Of a stretch of 64,000 nt of DNA, positions 16,027 through 24,372 are shown piece by piece (positions within the stretch are counted from its first letter, which is position 1; every line of letters starts with the position of its first letter). The stretch covers positions 4,154,001 through 4,218,000 of the forward strand of contig NZ_CP120983.1 of assembly GCF_030719215.1 (NCBI RefSeq), written 5' to 3'. Under the pieces are notes generated by a model that did no database searches, was not told the DNA's origin, and saw only the letters and a list, made by a program, of their open reading frames with translations. This DNA comes from Streptomyces sp. Alt3 (GTDB lineage Bacteria > Actinomycetota > Actinomycetes > Streptomycetales > Streptomycetaceae). A program made the position numbers and the translations under genes.

Positions 16027-16962
16027 ATGGACGCGGACCACGGTGGGGGCACCGGAGACGAGAAGAAGCTCGCCGGGCCCGGCGTGAGAGCCCGCCCGGA
16101 GCCGGATCAGGATGCGGAGTCCGCATCTGTGGGGAAACCGGACGCCGACCCGGACCCACCACCTGCCACGGATACGACAGAACCGTCGCCCGAACCGTCG
16201 CCGGCCGCGTCTGCCGCCCCTGGAGCCGCCCGCAGGCGCCCGGGGGCCGGTATGGCGGCGCTCTCGTTGCCGTACCAGATCGTCGCGGCGCTCGCGCTGT
16301 CTCTCATAGGCCTGGTGGCCTGCGCGCACATAGCCATGATCTTTCTGCACGTCGCGCCGTCCAACACGCTGACGAAGCAGCACGGCGAGGTGGTCGACGA
16401 CTGGGTCTATCCCGAGTTCGAGCAGAACTGGAAGCTGTTCGCTCCCAATCCGCTCCAGCAGAACGTCTCCGTGCACGTGCGGGCCGAGCTGGCCAGCGAC
16501 GGTGCCGACAGCAACAGCGTCACTCACTGGATCAATCTCTCGCGTGAAGACGGCGAGGCCATACGCGGCAACTTCCTCCCCAGCCACGTCGACCAGAACG
16601 AACTGCGCCGCGCCTGGGACTTCTACACCGGGTCGCACGACAGCGAGAACCACTCCACCGGTCTGCGTGGTGAGCTGTCCGAGCTCTACATCCGTCGCAT
16701 CGTGATGCTTCGCCTCGCCGAGCACGGCTACGGCGGCACGGTCGAACGCATCCAGGTGCGGTCCGCCGTGCGCCACGTCGGGGTCCCGACGTGGAGCGAC
16801 GAGAAGATCAGCACCAAGACGGAGTACAGGGAACTGCCGTGGTGGAACGTCTCTTCGTCCGATCTTTCCGAGGCCGCCGCGACGGACCGGTCTCCCCAGG
16901 CCGTCACCTCCCCGCAGCCCCAGGCCGGGACGTCCCCGCAGACCGGGGAGGCAGGGAAATGA
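16027..16962 (+). CDS. DUF5819 family membrane protein
   Basis: 311 aa from the ATG at 16027 (GGGGCGGG upstream); GTG at 16000 or 16003 is possible. Disordered P/D/E-rich N-terminus (about 1-75), one membrane helix (about 85-110, QIVAALALSLIGLVACAHIA), then a folded domain of about 180 residues with W-V-Y-P-E-F-E-Q-N-W-K-L-F-A-P-N-P, conserved in DUF5819, and a P/Q/T-rich tail. Stop overlaps the start of the HTTM gene (ATGA), so the two proteins are almost certainly made together and may form a complex. Function unknown. Confidence 0.8.
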   Translation: MDADHGGGTGDEKKLAGPGVRARPEPDQDAESASVGKPDADPDPPPATDTTEPSPEPSPAASAAPGAARRRPGAGMAALSLPYQIVAALALSLIGLVACAHIAMIFLHVAPSNTLTKQHGEVVDDWVYPEFEQNWKLFAPNPLQQNVSVHVRAELASDGADSNSVTHWINLSREDGEAIRGNFLPSHVDQNELRRAWDFYTGSHDSENHSTGLRGELSELYIRRIVMLRLAEHGYGGTVERIQVRSAVRHVGVPTWSDEKISTKTEYRELPWWNVSSSDLSEAAATDRSPQAVTSPQPQAGTSPQTGEAGK

Positions 16963-18230
16963 GCTCCCCCACCCCGCTTCGTGAGAGCGCCGGGACCCTC
17001 CGCCGTTCACTCGCGCGCGCCGTCCAGCGCATCACGGCTTCGCCCCTCGGCGCCTATCAGAGCGCCGTCGTCCGGATCGGCGTCTCTCTCACCTCTCTGC
17101 TGTTCCTGCTGCGTGAGTGGCCGCACCGTCATGAGCTCTACGGACCCGACGGGCCGTGGAGCTGGGGCATGGCCCGTCGGCTCATCAGCAACAACGACGC
17201 GTTCACCGCGTTGATGTGGTCGGACAGCACGATCTGGTTCGAGACCGTCTACGCCCTCACGCTCGTGTCCGCCGCGCTGCTCACTGTCGGCTGGCGGACC
17301 CGCGCGACGTCCGTCCTGTTCATGGCCGGGGTGCTCTCCCTGCAGAACCGCAGCATCTTCATGGGTGACGGCGGTGACAACGTCATCCACCTGATGGCGC
17401 TCTACCTGGTGCTGACGCGCTGCGCGCGGGTCTGGTCCCTGGACGCGCGCCGCAAGGCGAGGGAGGCTGCTCACCCCACCGGAGACGGCCGCCCGCCCCG
17501 CGACGTCACGGGGGTCGTCCTGTGGGCGGTACTCGGCTGTGTCCTCCTGCCTGCCACGTTCCTGGGGGGACTCGGTGGCACCTGGTGGCTGCAGACCCTC
17601 CTGTGGCTCCTGTGGCTGGGCAACGGCGCCTGGTGGGCGCTCGGCCGGTACGCACCGGGCCATGAGCTGCGCGCCCTGTTCGACGTCCTGGCCAACCTCG
17701 CGCACAACGCGGCACTCTTCGTGATCATGGCCGAGGTCTGCCTGATCTACGCGACGGCCGGCTGGTACAAGATCCAGGGCTCGCGCTGGCAGGACGGCAC
17801 CGCGATCTACTACCCGCTCAAGCTGGACTACTTCGCCCCGTGGCCCGGGCTCTCCGGCCTGGTCGCATCCAGCGCGCTGGCGGTCATGGTGCTGACCTAC
17901 GCCACGGTCATCGTGCAGGTCGCGTTCCCCTTCACGCTGTTCAACCGGCGGGTCAAGAACGTCCTGCTGGTCCTCATGATCGGTGAGCACGCCGGGATCG
18001 CGATCCTGCTGGGGCTGCCCTTCTTCTCCATGGCGATGATCGCCGCGGACGCGGTCTTCCTGCCGACGGTCTTCCTGCTCTGGCTGGGACACAAGGTGTC
18101 GCTCGGCCGGCAGCGCCTGTTCACCCGGACGCCGGACAGGCTCCGGCTGCCCGGACAGCGCCGGGCCGGGTCCGGCGACGAGGAGGCCACGCGCAGCGGC
18201 GACGGCGCCGGCCATACGCTCGTCGGGTGA
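16959..18230 (+). CDS. HTTM domain membrane protein (vitamin K-dependent carboxylase-like)
   Basis: 423 aa from the ATG at 16959. Multi-pass protein with the HTTM pattern: an N-terminal cytoplasmic segment, then helices including S-L-T-S-L-L-F-L-L-R-E-W-P-H-R and a mid-protein A-G-W-Y-K-I-Q-G-S-R-W-Q-D-G-T-A-I-Y-Y, the conserved G-x-K-xn-W stretch near residue 270 shared with gamma-carboxylase-like proteins. HTTM proteins are of poorly known function in bacteria. Coupled to DUF5819; ends where the TrmH gene begins (GTGA overlap). Confidence 0.82.
   Translation: MSSPTPLRESAGTLRRSLARAVQRITASPLGAYQSAVVRIGVSLTSLLFLLREWPHRHELYGPDGPWSWGMARRLISNNDAFTALMWSDSTIWFETVYALTLVSAALLTVGWRTRATSVLFMAGVLSLQNRSIFMGDGGDNVIHLMALYLVLTRCARVWSLDARRKAREAAHPTGDGRPPRDVTGVVLWAVLGCVLLPATFLGGLGGTWWLQTLLWLLWLGNGAWWALGRYAPGHELRALFDVLANLAHNAALFVIMAEVCLIYATAGWYKIQGSRWQDGTAIYYPLKLDYFAPWPGLSGLVASSALAVMVLTYATVIVQVAFPFTLFNRRVKNVLLVLMIGEHAGIAILLGLPFFSMAMIAADAVFLPTVFLLWLGHKVSLGRQRLFTRTPDRLRLPGQRRAGSGDEEATRSGDGAGHTLVG
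18215..18220 (+). promoter_or_regulatory. -10 element (TACGCT) for leaderless TrmH gene
   Basis: CCATACGCT, six bases, then GTGACC, inside the end of the HTTM gene. This gives the methyltransferase its own promoter in addition to read-through. Confidence 0.5.
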
Positions 18231-18934
18231 CCAGCGATACCGGCAGTACACAAGAGCCCCGGGTGGCGGCGCCCGACCCGTCCACGGAACCGATCCAGTA
18301 CGACGACGGGTACGGCGCCGTGATCGGAGTCGGGCCGCACCCGCTGCCCTGGCCCGAGGGGGAGCGCTACGACCGCGAACTCCTCGCCGACGGGGACCGG
18401 CGCAACGTGGGCGACGCCTACCGCTACTGGACGCGGGAAGCGATCGTGGCCGATCTCGACACCCGGCGGCACGACTTCCACGTGGCGGTGGAGAACTGGG
18501 GCCATGACTTCAACATCGGCTCTGTCGTGCGCACCGCCAACGCCTTCCTCGCGAAGGAGATCCATATCGTGGGGCGCAGGCGCTGGAACCGTCGGGGGGC
18601 CATGGTCACCGACCGCTACCAGCATGTGCGCCACCACCCGGACACGGAGGATCTGACCGCTTGGGCGGCGGCCGAGGGGCTTCCGATCATCGGGATCGAC
18701 AACCTTCCCGGAGCCGTGCCGCTGGAGCGGACGGAGCTGCCGCGCCGGTGCGTGCTGCTGTTCGGACAGGAGGGGCCCGGACTGACTGAGGAAGCGCGAG
18801 AACACGCTTCGATGGTGTGCTCGATCGCGCAGTTCGGCTCCACGCGGTCGATCAACGCCGGTGCGGCGGCCGCCATCGCGATGCACGCCTGGGTGCAGCG
18901 GTACGCGGACATCCCGGATCCGCAGGCCGGGTGA
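18227..18934 (+). CDS. TrmH/SpoU-family RNA 2'-O-methyltransferase
   Basis: 235 aa. The SPOUT knot motifs are present: motif 1 N-I-G-S-V-V-R-T-A-N-A-F (about residue 97), motif 2 V-L-L-F-G-Q-E-G-P-G-L (about 178) and motif 3 S-I-N-A-G-A-A-A-A-I-A-M-H-A-W (about 209). It uses S-adenosylmethionine to methylate a ribose in tRNA or rRNA; which site cannot be told. The N-terminal about 35 residues are variable. GTG start overlaps the HTTM stop. Confidence 0.92.
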   Translation: MTSDTGSTQEPRVAAPDPSTEPIQYDDGYGAVIGVGPHPLPWPEGERYDRELLADGDRRNVGDAYRYWTREAIVADLDTRRHDFHVAVENWGHDFNIGSVVRTANAFLAKEIHIVGRRRWNRRGAMVTDRYQHVRHHPDTEDLTAWAAAEGLPIIGIDNLPGAVPLERTELPRRCVLLFGQEGPGLTEEAREHASMVCSIAQFGSTRSINAGAAAAIAMHAWVQRYADIPDPQAG

Positions 18935-18962
18935 CCGGTGGAGCGGTTTCCCGCTCCACCGG
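18935..18962. terminator. Bidirectional hairpin between TrmH and paaN genes
   Basis: 12-bp exact arms (18935-18946, 18951-18962), loop TTTC, directly after the TrmH stop and before the paaN stop in a 51-base convergent gap. Confidence 0.85.
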
Positions 18963-18985
18963 ACGGGCCGCCCGCGAGGCCTGGC

Positions 18986-20686
18986 TCAGGCCTGGCGGCG
19001 GACCTCCACCACCCGGAACCGGTTGGACACGAACGCCCCGTCGCAGAGCGCCGCGTTGGCGGCCGGATTGCCTCCCGAACCGTGGAAGTCGGAGAAGGCC
19101 GCTGTCTGGTTGACGTACACGCCGCCGGTGAGGTTCAGCGAGAGCTGAGCCGATTCGTCGAAGCAGACGTCCTCCACCGCGCGTTCCACCTCGGGGGAGG
19201 TGGTGTACGCGCCGACGGTCATGGCGCCCTTCTCGCGGACGGTGCGGCGCAGCAGGTCCAGCGCCTCACCGGTGGAGCCGACGGCGACCGCGAACGAGAC
19301 CGGGCCGAAGCACTCCGAGAGGTAGGGCGCCTCGTCGTCGGGCTCGGTGCCGTCGAGCTTCACGAGAACCGGCGTGCGGACCACGGCCTCGGGGAAGTCG
19401 GGGTTGGCGACCGGGCGCGAGGCGAGTGCGACGTCCCCCAGGGCCGAGGCGCCCTCCAGCCTGGCCTTCACGTCCGGATTCACCAGGGCGCCGAGCAGTC
19501 CGTTGGCCCGTGCGTCGTCGCCGAGGAGCCCGTTCACCGCCTCGGCGATGTCAGCCACCACGTCCTCGTAGGTCTTGGCGCCCACGTCGGTGGTGATGCC
19601 GTCACGCGGAATCAGCAGGTTCTGCGGGGTGGTGCACATCTGCCCGCTGTAGAGGGAGAGTGAGAAGGCCAGGTTGGACAGCATGCCCCGGTAGTTGTCG
19701 GTGGAGTCGAGGACGATCGTGTTGACGCCCGCCTTCTCCGTGTAGACCTGAGCCTGCCTGGCGTTGGTCTCCAGCCAGTCGCCGAAGGCGGTGGAACCGG
19801 TGTAATCGATGATCTTCACTTCGGGCCGCACCGCGAGGGTCTTGGCGATGCCCTCGCCGGGCCGCTCCGCCGCCAGAGCGACGAGATTCGGGTCGAATCC
19901 CGCCTGGGTCAGCACCTCACGTGCCAGCTGGACGGTGAGCGCCAGGGGCAGGACCGCCCGGGGGTGCGGCTTGACCAGAACGGGGTTGCCGGTCGCCAGC
20001 GAGGCGAAGAGGCCCGGGTAGCCGTTCCACGTGGGGAAGGTGTTGCAGCCGATCAGCAGCGAGATGCCGCGCCCGGCCGCCGTGTACGACTTGTGCAGTC
20101 GCAGTGGATCGCGCTTCCCCTGGGGCTTCGACCAGTCGATGCTGCGCGGGGTACGCGCCTGCTCCTCGTAGGCGTATGCCACGGCTTCCAGCCCGCGGTC
20201 CTGGGCGTGCGGGCCGCCGGCCTGGAAGGCCATCACGAACGCCTGGCCGCTGGTGTGCATCACGGCGTGCGCCAGCTCGTGCGTACGCGCGCTGATCCGG
20301 GCGAGGATCTCCAGGCACACCAGGGCCCTCGTCTCCGGCCCCGCCGCACGCCAGGAGCCCATGGCGGCACTCATGGCGGGGAGCAGCACGTCGGGGTCGG
20401 CATGCGGATACTCGACGCCGAGCTGCGGTCCGTACGGCGAGACCTCGGCGCCGGTCCAGCCGTCGGTGCCGGGCTGGCCGAGATCCAGCCGGGTGTTGAG
20501 CACGGCGTCGAACGCGGCCTTGCCCTCGGCCGCGCCGAGGCTGCCGGGGAGTCCTTCCGTGCCGTAGGCCTTCGGGTGCTCGGGGTGCGGGGACCAGTAG
20601 CCGCGCGTGCGGATCGCGTCGAGGGCCTGGTCGAGCGTCGGGCGGTGGATCTCGGAGAGCTTCTCGGGGGAAAGCTCGGCGGCCAT
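18986..20686 (-). CDS. paaN: Phenylacetate degradation aldehyde dehydrogenase PaaN
   Basis: 566 aa, length and sequence of the PaaN group: an ALDH domain with a long N-terminal region, G-C-N-T-F-P-T-W-N-G-Y-P-G, E-K-A-G-V-N-T-I-V-L-D-S and catalytic-Cys segment S-G-Q-M-C-T-T-P-Q-N. No MaoC-type hydratase domain follows, so it is not PaaZ. It is thought to oxidise an aldehyde formed after ring opening. ATG at 20686; a TetR-type palindrome lies 55 bases upstream, shared with the divergent TetR gene. Separate from paaABCDE but likely in the same regulon. Confidence 0.93.
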   Translation of the reverse strand: MAAELSPEKLSEIHRPTLDQALDAIRTRGYWSPHPEHPKAYGTEGLPGSLGAAEGKAAFDAVLNTRLDLGQPGTDGWTGAEVSPYGPQLGVEYPHADPDVLLPAMSAAMGSWRAAGPETRALVCLEILARISARTHELAHAVMHTSGQAFVMAFQAGGPHAQDRGLEAVAYAYEEQARTPRSIDWSKPQGKRDPLRLHKSYTAAGRGISLLIGCNTFPTWNGYPGLFASLATGNPVLVKPHPRAVLPLALTVQLAREVLTQAGFDPNLVALAAERPGEGIAKTLAVRPEVKIIDYTGSTAFGDWLETNARQAQVYTEKAGVNTIVLDSTDNYRGMLSNLAFSLSLYSGQMCTTPQNLLIPRDGITTDVGAKTYEDVVADIAEAVNGLLGDDARANGLLGALVNPDVKARLEGASALGDVALASRPVANPDFPEAVVRTPVLVKLDGTEPDDEAPYLSECFGPVSFAVAVGSTGEALDLLRRTVREKGAMTVGAYTTSPEVERAVEDVCFDESAQLSLNLTGGVYVNQTAAFSDFHGSGGNPAANAALCDGAFVSNRFRVVEVRRQA

Positions 20687-20740
20687 GACGGACCAACTCC
20701 TCGTCGAGCCGGGCAGGGATGTGCTGACGGAGTTAGAGTA

Positions 20741-20754
20741 ACCGAACGATCGGT
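20741..20754. promoter_or_regulatory. PaaR-type operator between paaN and TetR gene
   Basis: ACCGAACGATCGGT; with flanks it is the reverse complement of 17 bases of the site upstream of paaA. It lies between the divergent paaN and TetR genes, so it can serve both. Confidence 0.75.
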
Positions 20755-20778
20755 CGGGACAAGGGGCCCCGAAGGACC

Positions 20779-20787
20779 TGTGGACAA
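20779..20787 (-). promoter_or_regulatory. DnaA box (TTGTCCACA on minus strand)
   Basis: Exact Streptomyces-preferred DnaA box, 23 bases before the TetR start codon. Confidence 0.5.
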
Positions 20788-20809
20788 CTCATGGGGGAGG
20801 ATCGCGGTC

Positions 20810-21400
20810 ATGACCACGGCCAAGCGGGACACGTACACCCCGGAGACGCTCCTGACCGTTGCCGTCCGCGTCTTCAACGAGCGCGGCTACGACGGCACGT
20901 CCATGGAGCACCTCTCCAAGGCGGCGGGCATCTCCAAGTCGTCCATCTACCACCATGTGGCGGGCAAGGAAGAGCTCCTGAGGCGGGCGGTGAGCCGGGC
21001 GCTCGACGGGCTCTTCGGCATTCTTGACGAGACGGGGGCGGTACAGGGGCGGGCGATAGCCCGGGTCGAGTACGTCACGCGCCGCACGGTCGAGGTGCTC
21101 ATGGCGGAGCTGCCGTACGTCACGCTGCTGCTGCGCGTGCGCGGCAACACGAGGACGGAGCGCTGGGCCCTGGAGCGTCGGCGCGAATTCGACCAGCGGG
21201 TGTCCGAGCTGCTCACGGCCGCGGTGGCGGAGGGGGACCTGCGCGCGGACGTGGACATACGCCTGGCGACACGGCTGCTCTTCGGCATGGTGAATTCGCT
21301 GGTCGAGTGGTACCGCCCGCAGCCGGGCGGCTCCACGGAGGCGGAGCAGCTCGCCGACACCGTGGTCCGGCTCGCCTTCGAGGGTATGCGGGCCGCCTGA
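20810..21400 (+). CDS. paaR: TetR-family regulator, probable PaaR
   Basis: 196 aa from the ATG at 20810 (GGGAGG site). TetR helix-turn-helix at about residues 14-55 (T-P-E-T-L-L-T-V-A-V-R-V-F-N-E-R-G-Y-D-G, then A-A-G-I-S-K-S-S-I-Y-H-H-V-A-G-K-E-E-L-L), followed by a helical ligand domain. It is divergent from paaN over a palindrome also present upstream of paaA, which makes it the likely repressor of phenylacetate genes, released by phenylacetyl-CoA in known PaaR proteins. The symbol is inferred from context. Confidence 0.85.
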   Translation: MTTAKRDTYTPETLLTVAVRVFNERGYDGTSMEHLSKAAGISKSSIYHHVAGKEELLRRAVSRALDGLFGILDETGAVQGRAIARVEYVTRRTVEVLMAELPYVTLLLRVRGNTRTERWALERRREFDQRVSELLTAAVAEGDLRADVDIRLATRLLFGMVNSLVEWYRPQPGGSTEAEQLADTVVRLAFEGMRAA

Positions 21401-21449
21401 CGCCTGTGATCCGACGGCGTACCCACGACCGGACGCCGGCCGGTTCCCT

Positions 21450-21971
21450 CTAGGTGAGCTCCGTCGGGCGGTCGGGGCGTGGGCCGAGGTCGGTCTCCTC
21501 GAACACCAGCAGGGTGCGGGTCGACAGGACTTCCGGTATGGCCTGGATTCTCGTCAGGACCAGCTCGCGCAGCGCCTGGTTGTCCGGGGTGTGCACGAGG
21601 AGCAGGACATCGAAGTCGCCGCTGACCAGCGCGATGTGGCTGGCGCCGGGCAGCGCCTGGAGCTGTTCGCGCACGGTGCGCCAGGAGTTCTGGACGATCT
21701 TGAGCGTGATGTAGGCGGAGGCGGCCTGCCCCGCCCGTTCGTGGTTGACGCGGGCGCTGAAGCCGCGGATCACCCCGTCCTCGACGAGCCTGTTGATACG
21801 GGCGTAGGCGTTGGCCCGCGAGACGTGGACGCGTTCGGCGACGGACCGTATCGAGGCACGGCCGTCCGTCCGGAGGATGCGCAGGATGGCCCGGTCGGTG
21901 GAGTCCAGCGGCCGCGCGGGCGGGACGCGGCCCGGGTCGACGACTCCATCGGCCATTTGTTCAGCTGCCAT
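21450..21971 (-). CDS. bkdR: Lrp/AsnC-family regulator BkdR
   Basis: 173 aa from the ATG at 21971 (GGGAGG site); MADGVVDPG at 21956 is an alternative start. AsnC-type helix-turn-helix (L-D-S-T-D-R-A-I-L-R-I-L-R-T-D-G-R-A-S-I-R-S-V-A) and C-terminal RAM domain (V-S-G-D-F-D-V-L-L-L-V-H). Divergent from the bkd genes beginning at 22181; in other streptomycetes the Lrp-type gene here is known as BkdR and controls branched-chain keto-acid dehydrogenase. RAM domains bind amino acids or related effectors. Confidence 0.9.
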   Translation of the reverse strand: MAAEQMADGVVDPGRVPPARPLDSTDRAILRILRTDGRASIRSVAERVHVSRANAYARINRLVEDGVIRGFSARVNHERAGQAASAYITLKIVQNSWRTVREQLQALPGASHIALVSGDFDVLLLVHTPDNQALRELVLTRIQAIPEVLSTRTLLVFEETDLGPRPDRPTELT

Positions 21972-22015
21972 CTGCCCGCGCCTCCCTGTTGTGGACGACC
22001 TGCCCCTATCCCAGG

Positions 22016-22039
22016 CTGTGGAGAACCGTTTGTCCACAG
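22016..22039. promoter_or_regulatory. Inverted pair of DnaA boxes forming a palindrome
   Basis: CTGTGGA...TCCACAG arms enclose ten bases. The right half contains an exact TTGTCCACA (22030-22038); the left is TTCTCCACA read on the minus strand (22017-22025), allowed by the degenerate consensus. In the bkdR-bkdA divergent region. Confidence 0.5.
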
Positions 22040-22072
22040 GCTGGAGGTGCCTGTAGCCAAATTGCGCCGACG

Positions 22073-22086
22073 ACCGAACAATCGGT
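22073..22086. promoter_or_regulatory. Near-match PaaR-type operator between bkdR and bkdA
   Basis: ACCGAACAATCGGT differs from the paaN-side site at one of 14 bases. Located 95 bases ahead of the bkdA start and 102 ahead of bkdR. Confidence 0.5.
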
Positions 22087-22180
22087 AGGTGAGGCACACC
22101 ACACCGGTGTCTGCTCGCACTCCGACAATCCTGCAGATTTCGACACCCTCGATGTATCCCGATGCCAGGAGGTGCTTGTC

Positions 22181-23344
22181 ATGACGGTCCAGGAGCTGCC
22201 CGGCGCAGCCGCCTACCGGCCCACGCCGCCCCCGGCCTGGAAGCCGCTCACGGATCCCGCGCCGCTGCTCCCGGACCCCGAGCCGTTCCGCGTGCTCGGT
22301 ACCGATGCCGCGGCGGAGGCTGACCCCGAGCTGCTGCTGAGGCTCTATGCCGAGCTGGTCCGCGGCAGGCGGTACAACGCCCAGGCCACAGCACTCACCA
22401 AGCAGGGCAGGCTCGCGGTGTACCCGTCGAGCACCGGCCAGGAAGCCTGCGAGATCGCGGCGGCTCTCGTGCTGGAGGACCGGGACTGGCTCTTCCCCAG
22501 CTATCGGGACACCCTGGCCGCGGTGGCACGTGGCCTGGACCCGGTCGAGGCGCTGACCTTGCTTCGGGGCGACCGGCACACCGGGTACGACCCGCGTGAG
22601 CACCGCATCGCCCCGCTGTGCACCCCACTGGCCACCCAGTTGCCGCATGCAGTCGGGCTGGCGCACGCGGCGCGCCTCAAGGGTGACGACGTGGTGGCCC
22701 TCGCGATGGTCGGCGACGGCGGCACGAGCGAGGGCGATTTCCACGAGGCACTGAATTTCGCGGCTGTCTGGCGGGCGCCGGTCGTGTTCCTCGTGCAGAA
22801 CAACGGCTTCGCGATCTCCGTGCCTCTGGCCAAGCAGACCGCGGCGCCGTCCCTCGCCCACAAGGCCGTGGGATACGGCATGCCGGGTCGCCTGGTCGAC
22901 GGCAACGACGCGGCCGCTGTGCACCAGGTGCTGAGCGAGGCGGTGGCGCGGGCCAGGCGTGGGGAGGGACCGACACTGGTCGAGGCCGTCACGTACCGCA
23001 TGGACGCCCACACGAACGCCGACGACGCCACCCGTTACCGCGGTGACAGTGAGGTGGAGACGTGGCGCGCGCACGATCCCATCAGGCTTCTCGAGCGGGA
23101 GCTGACCGGGCGCGGGCTGCTGGACGAGGGCGGCATGAGGACGGTGCGTGAGGAGGCGGAGCGGATGGCGGAGGGCCTGCGGGAGCAGATGAACGCCGAT
23201 CCGGTTCTCGACCCGATGGATCTGTTCTCCCATGTCTACGAGGAACAGACCGGCCAGCTGCGGGAGCAGGCGGCCCGGTTGCAGGTCGAGCTTGACGCCG
23301 AGCACGGTCCGCACGACCGGGACGGCGCGGAGGAGGGCCGATGA
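22181..23344 (+). CDS. bkdA: Branched-chain 2-oxoacid dehydrogenase E1 alpha (first cluster)
   Basis: 387 aa from the ATG at 22181 (AGGAGGTG site). Thiamine diphosphate E1 alpha: Q-E-A-C-E-I-A-A-A-L-V-L, then the TPP-binding G-D-G-G-T-S-E-G-D-F-H-E-A-L-N-F-A...N-N-G-F-A-I-S motif (about 180-215), and R-M-D-A-H-T-N-A-D-D phosphorylation-loop-like region. The complex decarboxylates keto acids of Val, Leu and Ile, giving starters for branched fatty acids and some polyketides. Pyruvate specificity cannot be excluded from sequence alone. ATGA overlap with E1 beta. Confidence 0.9.
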   Translation: MTVQELPGAAAYRPTPPPAWKPLTDPAPLLPDPEPFRVLGTDAAAEADPELLLRLYAELVRGRRYNAQATALTKQGRLAVYPSSTGQEACEIAAALVLEDRDWLFPSYRDTLAAVARGLDPVEALTLLRGDRHTGYDPREHRIAPLCTPLATQLPHAVGLAHAARLKGDDVVALAMVGDGGTSEGDFHEALNFAAVWRAPVVFLVQNNGFAISVPLAKQTAAPSLAHKAVGYGMPGRLVDGNDAAAVHQVLSEAVARARRGEGPTLVEAVTYRMDAHTNADDATRYRGDSEVETWRAHDPIRLLERELTGRGLLDEGGMRTVREEAERMAEGLREQMNADPVLDPMDLFSHVYEEQTGQLREQAARLQVELDAEHGPHDRDGAEEGR

Positions 23345-24372
23345 GCACCGCTGCCGCGACAGCCGGTGAACGGACCGGCAGAGCCAAACCGTCCACGATG
23401 GCGCAGGCCCTCGGGCGGGCGCTGCGTGACTCGATGGCTGAGGACCCGACGGTGCACGTCCTCGGGGAGGACGTCGGAACCCTCGGTGGAGTCTTCCGCG
23501 TCACCGACGGTCTGGCGAAGGAGTTCGGCGACGAGCGCTGCACGGACACACCACTGGCCGAGGCGGGCATTCTCGGCGCAGCCGTGGGAATGGCGATGTA
23601 CGGACTGCGGCCCGTGGTGGAGATGCAGTTCGACGCCTTCGCCTATCCGGCGTTCGAGCAGTTGGTCAGCCACGTCGCCAAGATGCGGAACCGGACGGGC
23701 GGGGCCATGCCTCTGCCGATCACGGTGCGGGTCCCGTACGGCGGCGGGATCGGCGGGGTGGAGCACCACAGCGACTCCTCCGAGGCGTACTACATGGCGA
23801 CACCCGGCCTGCACGTCGTCATGCCGGCCACGGTCGACGACGCGTACGGGCTGCTGAGGGAGTCGATCGCCTCGGACGATCCGGTGGTGTTCCTGGAGCC
23901 GAAGCGGCTCTACTGGTCCAAGGCCGACTGGTCACCTGATGCGCCGGCCCCGGTCGAGCCGATAGGGCGGGCGGTGGTCCGGCGCCCCGGGCGCAGCGCG
24001 ACCCTGATCACCTACGGGCCGTCCCTCCCCGTGTGTCTGGAGGCGGCCGAGGCTGCCACGGCCGAGGGGTGGGATCTCGAAGTGATCGACCTGCGCTCGC
24101 TGGTGCCTTTCGACGACGAGACCGTCGCCGCGTCGGTCCGGCGCACCGGCCGTGCGGTGGTCGTCCATGAGTCGTCCGGGTTCGGCGGTCCGGGCGGAGA
24201 GATCGCGGCGCGTGTCACCGAGCGGTGTTTTCACCACCTGGAGGCGCCGGTCCTGCGCGTCGCGGGGTTCGACATCCCCTATCCGCCGCCGATGCAGGAG
24301 CGGCACCATCTGCCGGGTGTGGACCGCGTACTCGACGCGGTCGCCCGTCTTCAGTGGGAGGCGGAGAGCTGA
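23341..24372 (+). CDS. bkdB: Branched-chain 2-oxoacid dehydrogenase E1 beta (first cluster)
   Basis: 343 aa. Transketolase-type E1 beta: V-L-G-E-D-V-G-T-L-G-G-V-F-R, D-T-P-L-A-E-A-G-I-L-G, R-V-P-Y-G-G-G-I-G-G-V-E-H-H-S and C-terminal L-E-V-I-D-L-R-S-L-V-P-F-D. Pairs with E1 alpha as an alpha2-beta2 enzyme. It overlaps E1 alpha (ATGA) and E2 (TGATG), so the three are coupled. An extra about 18 polar residues stand before the conserved start. Confidence 0.92.
   Translation: MSTAAATAGERTGRAKPSTMAQALGRALRDSMAEDPTVHVLGEDVGTLGGVFRVTDGLAKEFGDERCTDTPLAEAGILGAAVGMAMYGLRPVVEMQFDAFAYPAFEQLVSHVAKMRNRTGGAMPLPITVRVPYGGGIGGVEHHSDSSEAYYMATPGLHVVMPATVDDAYGLLRESIASDDPVVFLEPKRLYWSKADWSPDAPAPVEPIGRAVVRRPGRSATLITYGPSLPVCLEAAEAATAEGWDLEVIDLRSLVPFDDETVAASVRRTGRAVVVHESSGFGGPGGEIAARVTERCFHHLEAPVLRVAGFDIPYPPPMQERHHLPGVDRVLDAVARLQWEAES

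Noticed and set aside
18986..20686. PaaZ (bifunctional hydratase-dehydrogenase)
   Set aside because: 566 aa with only the aldehyde dehydrogenase part; no MaoC domain.
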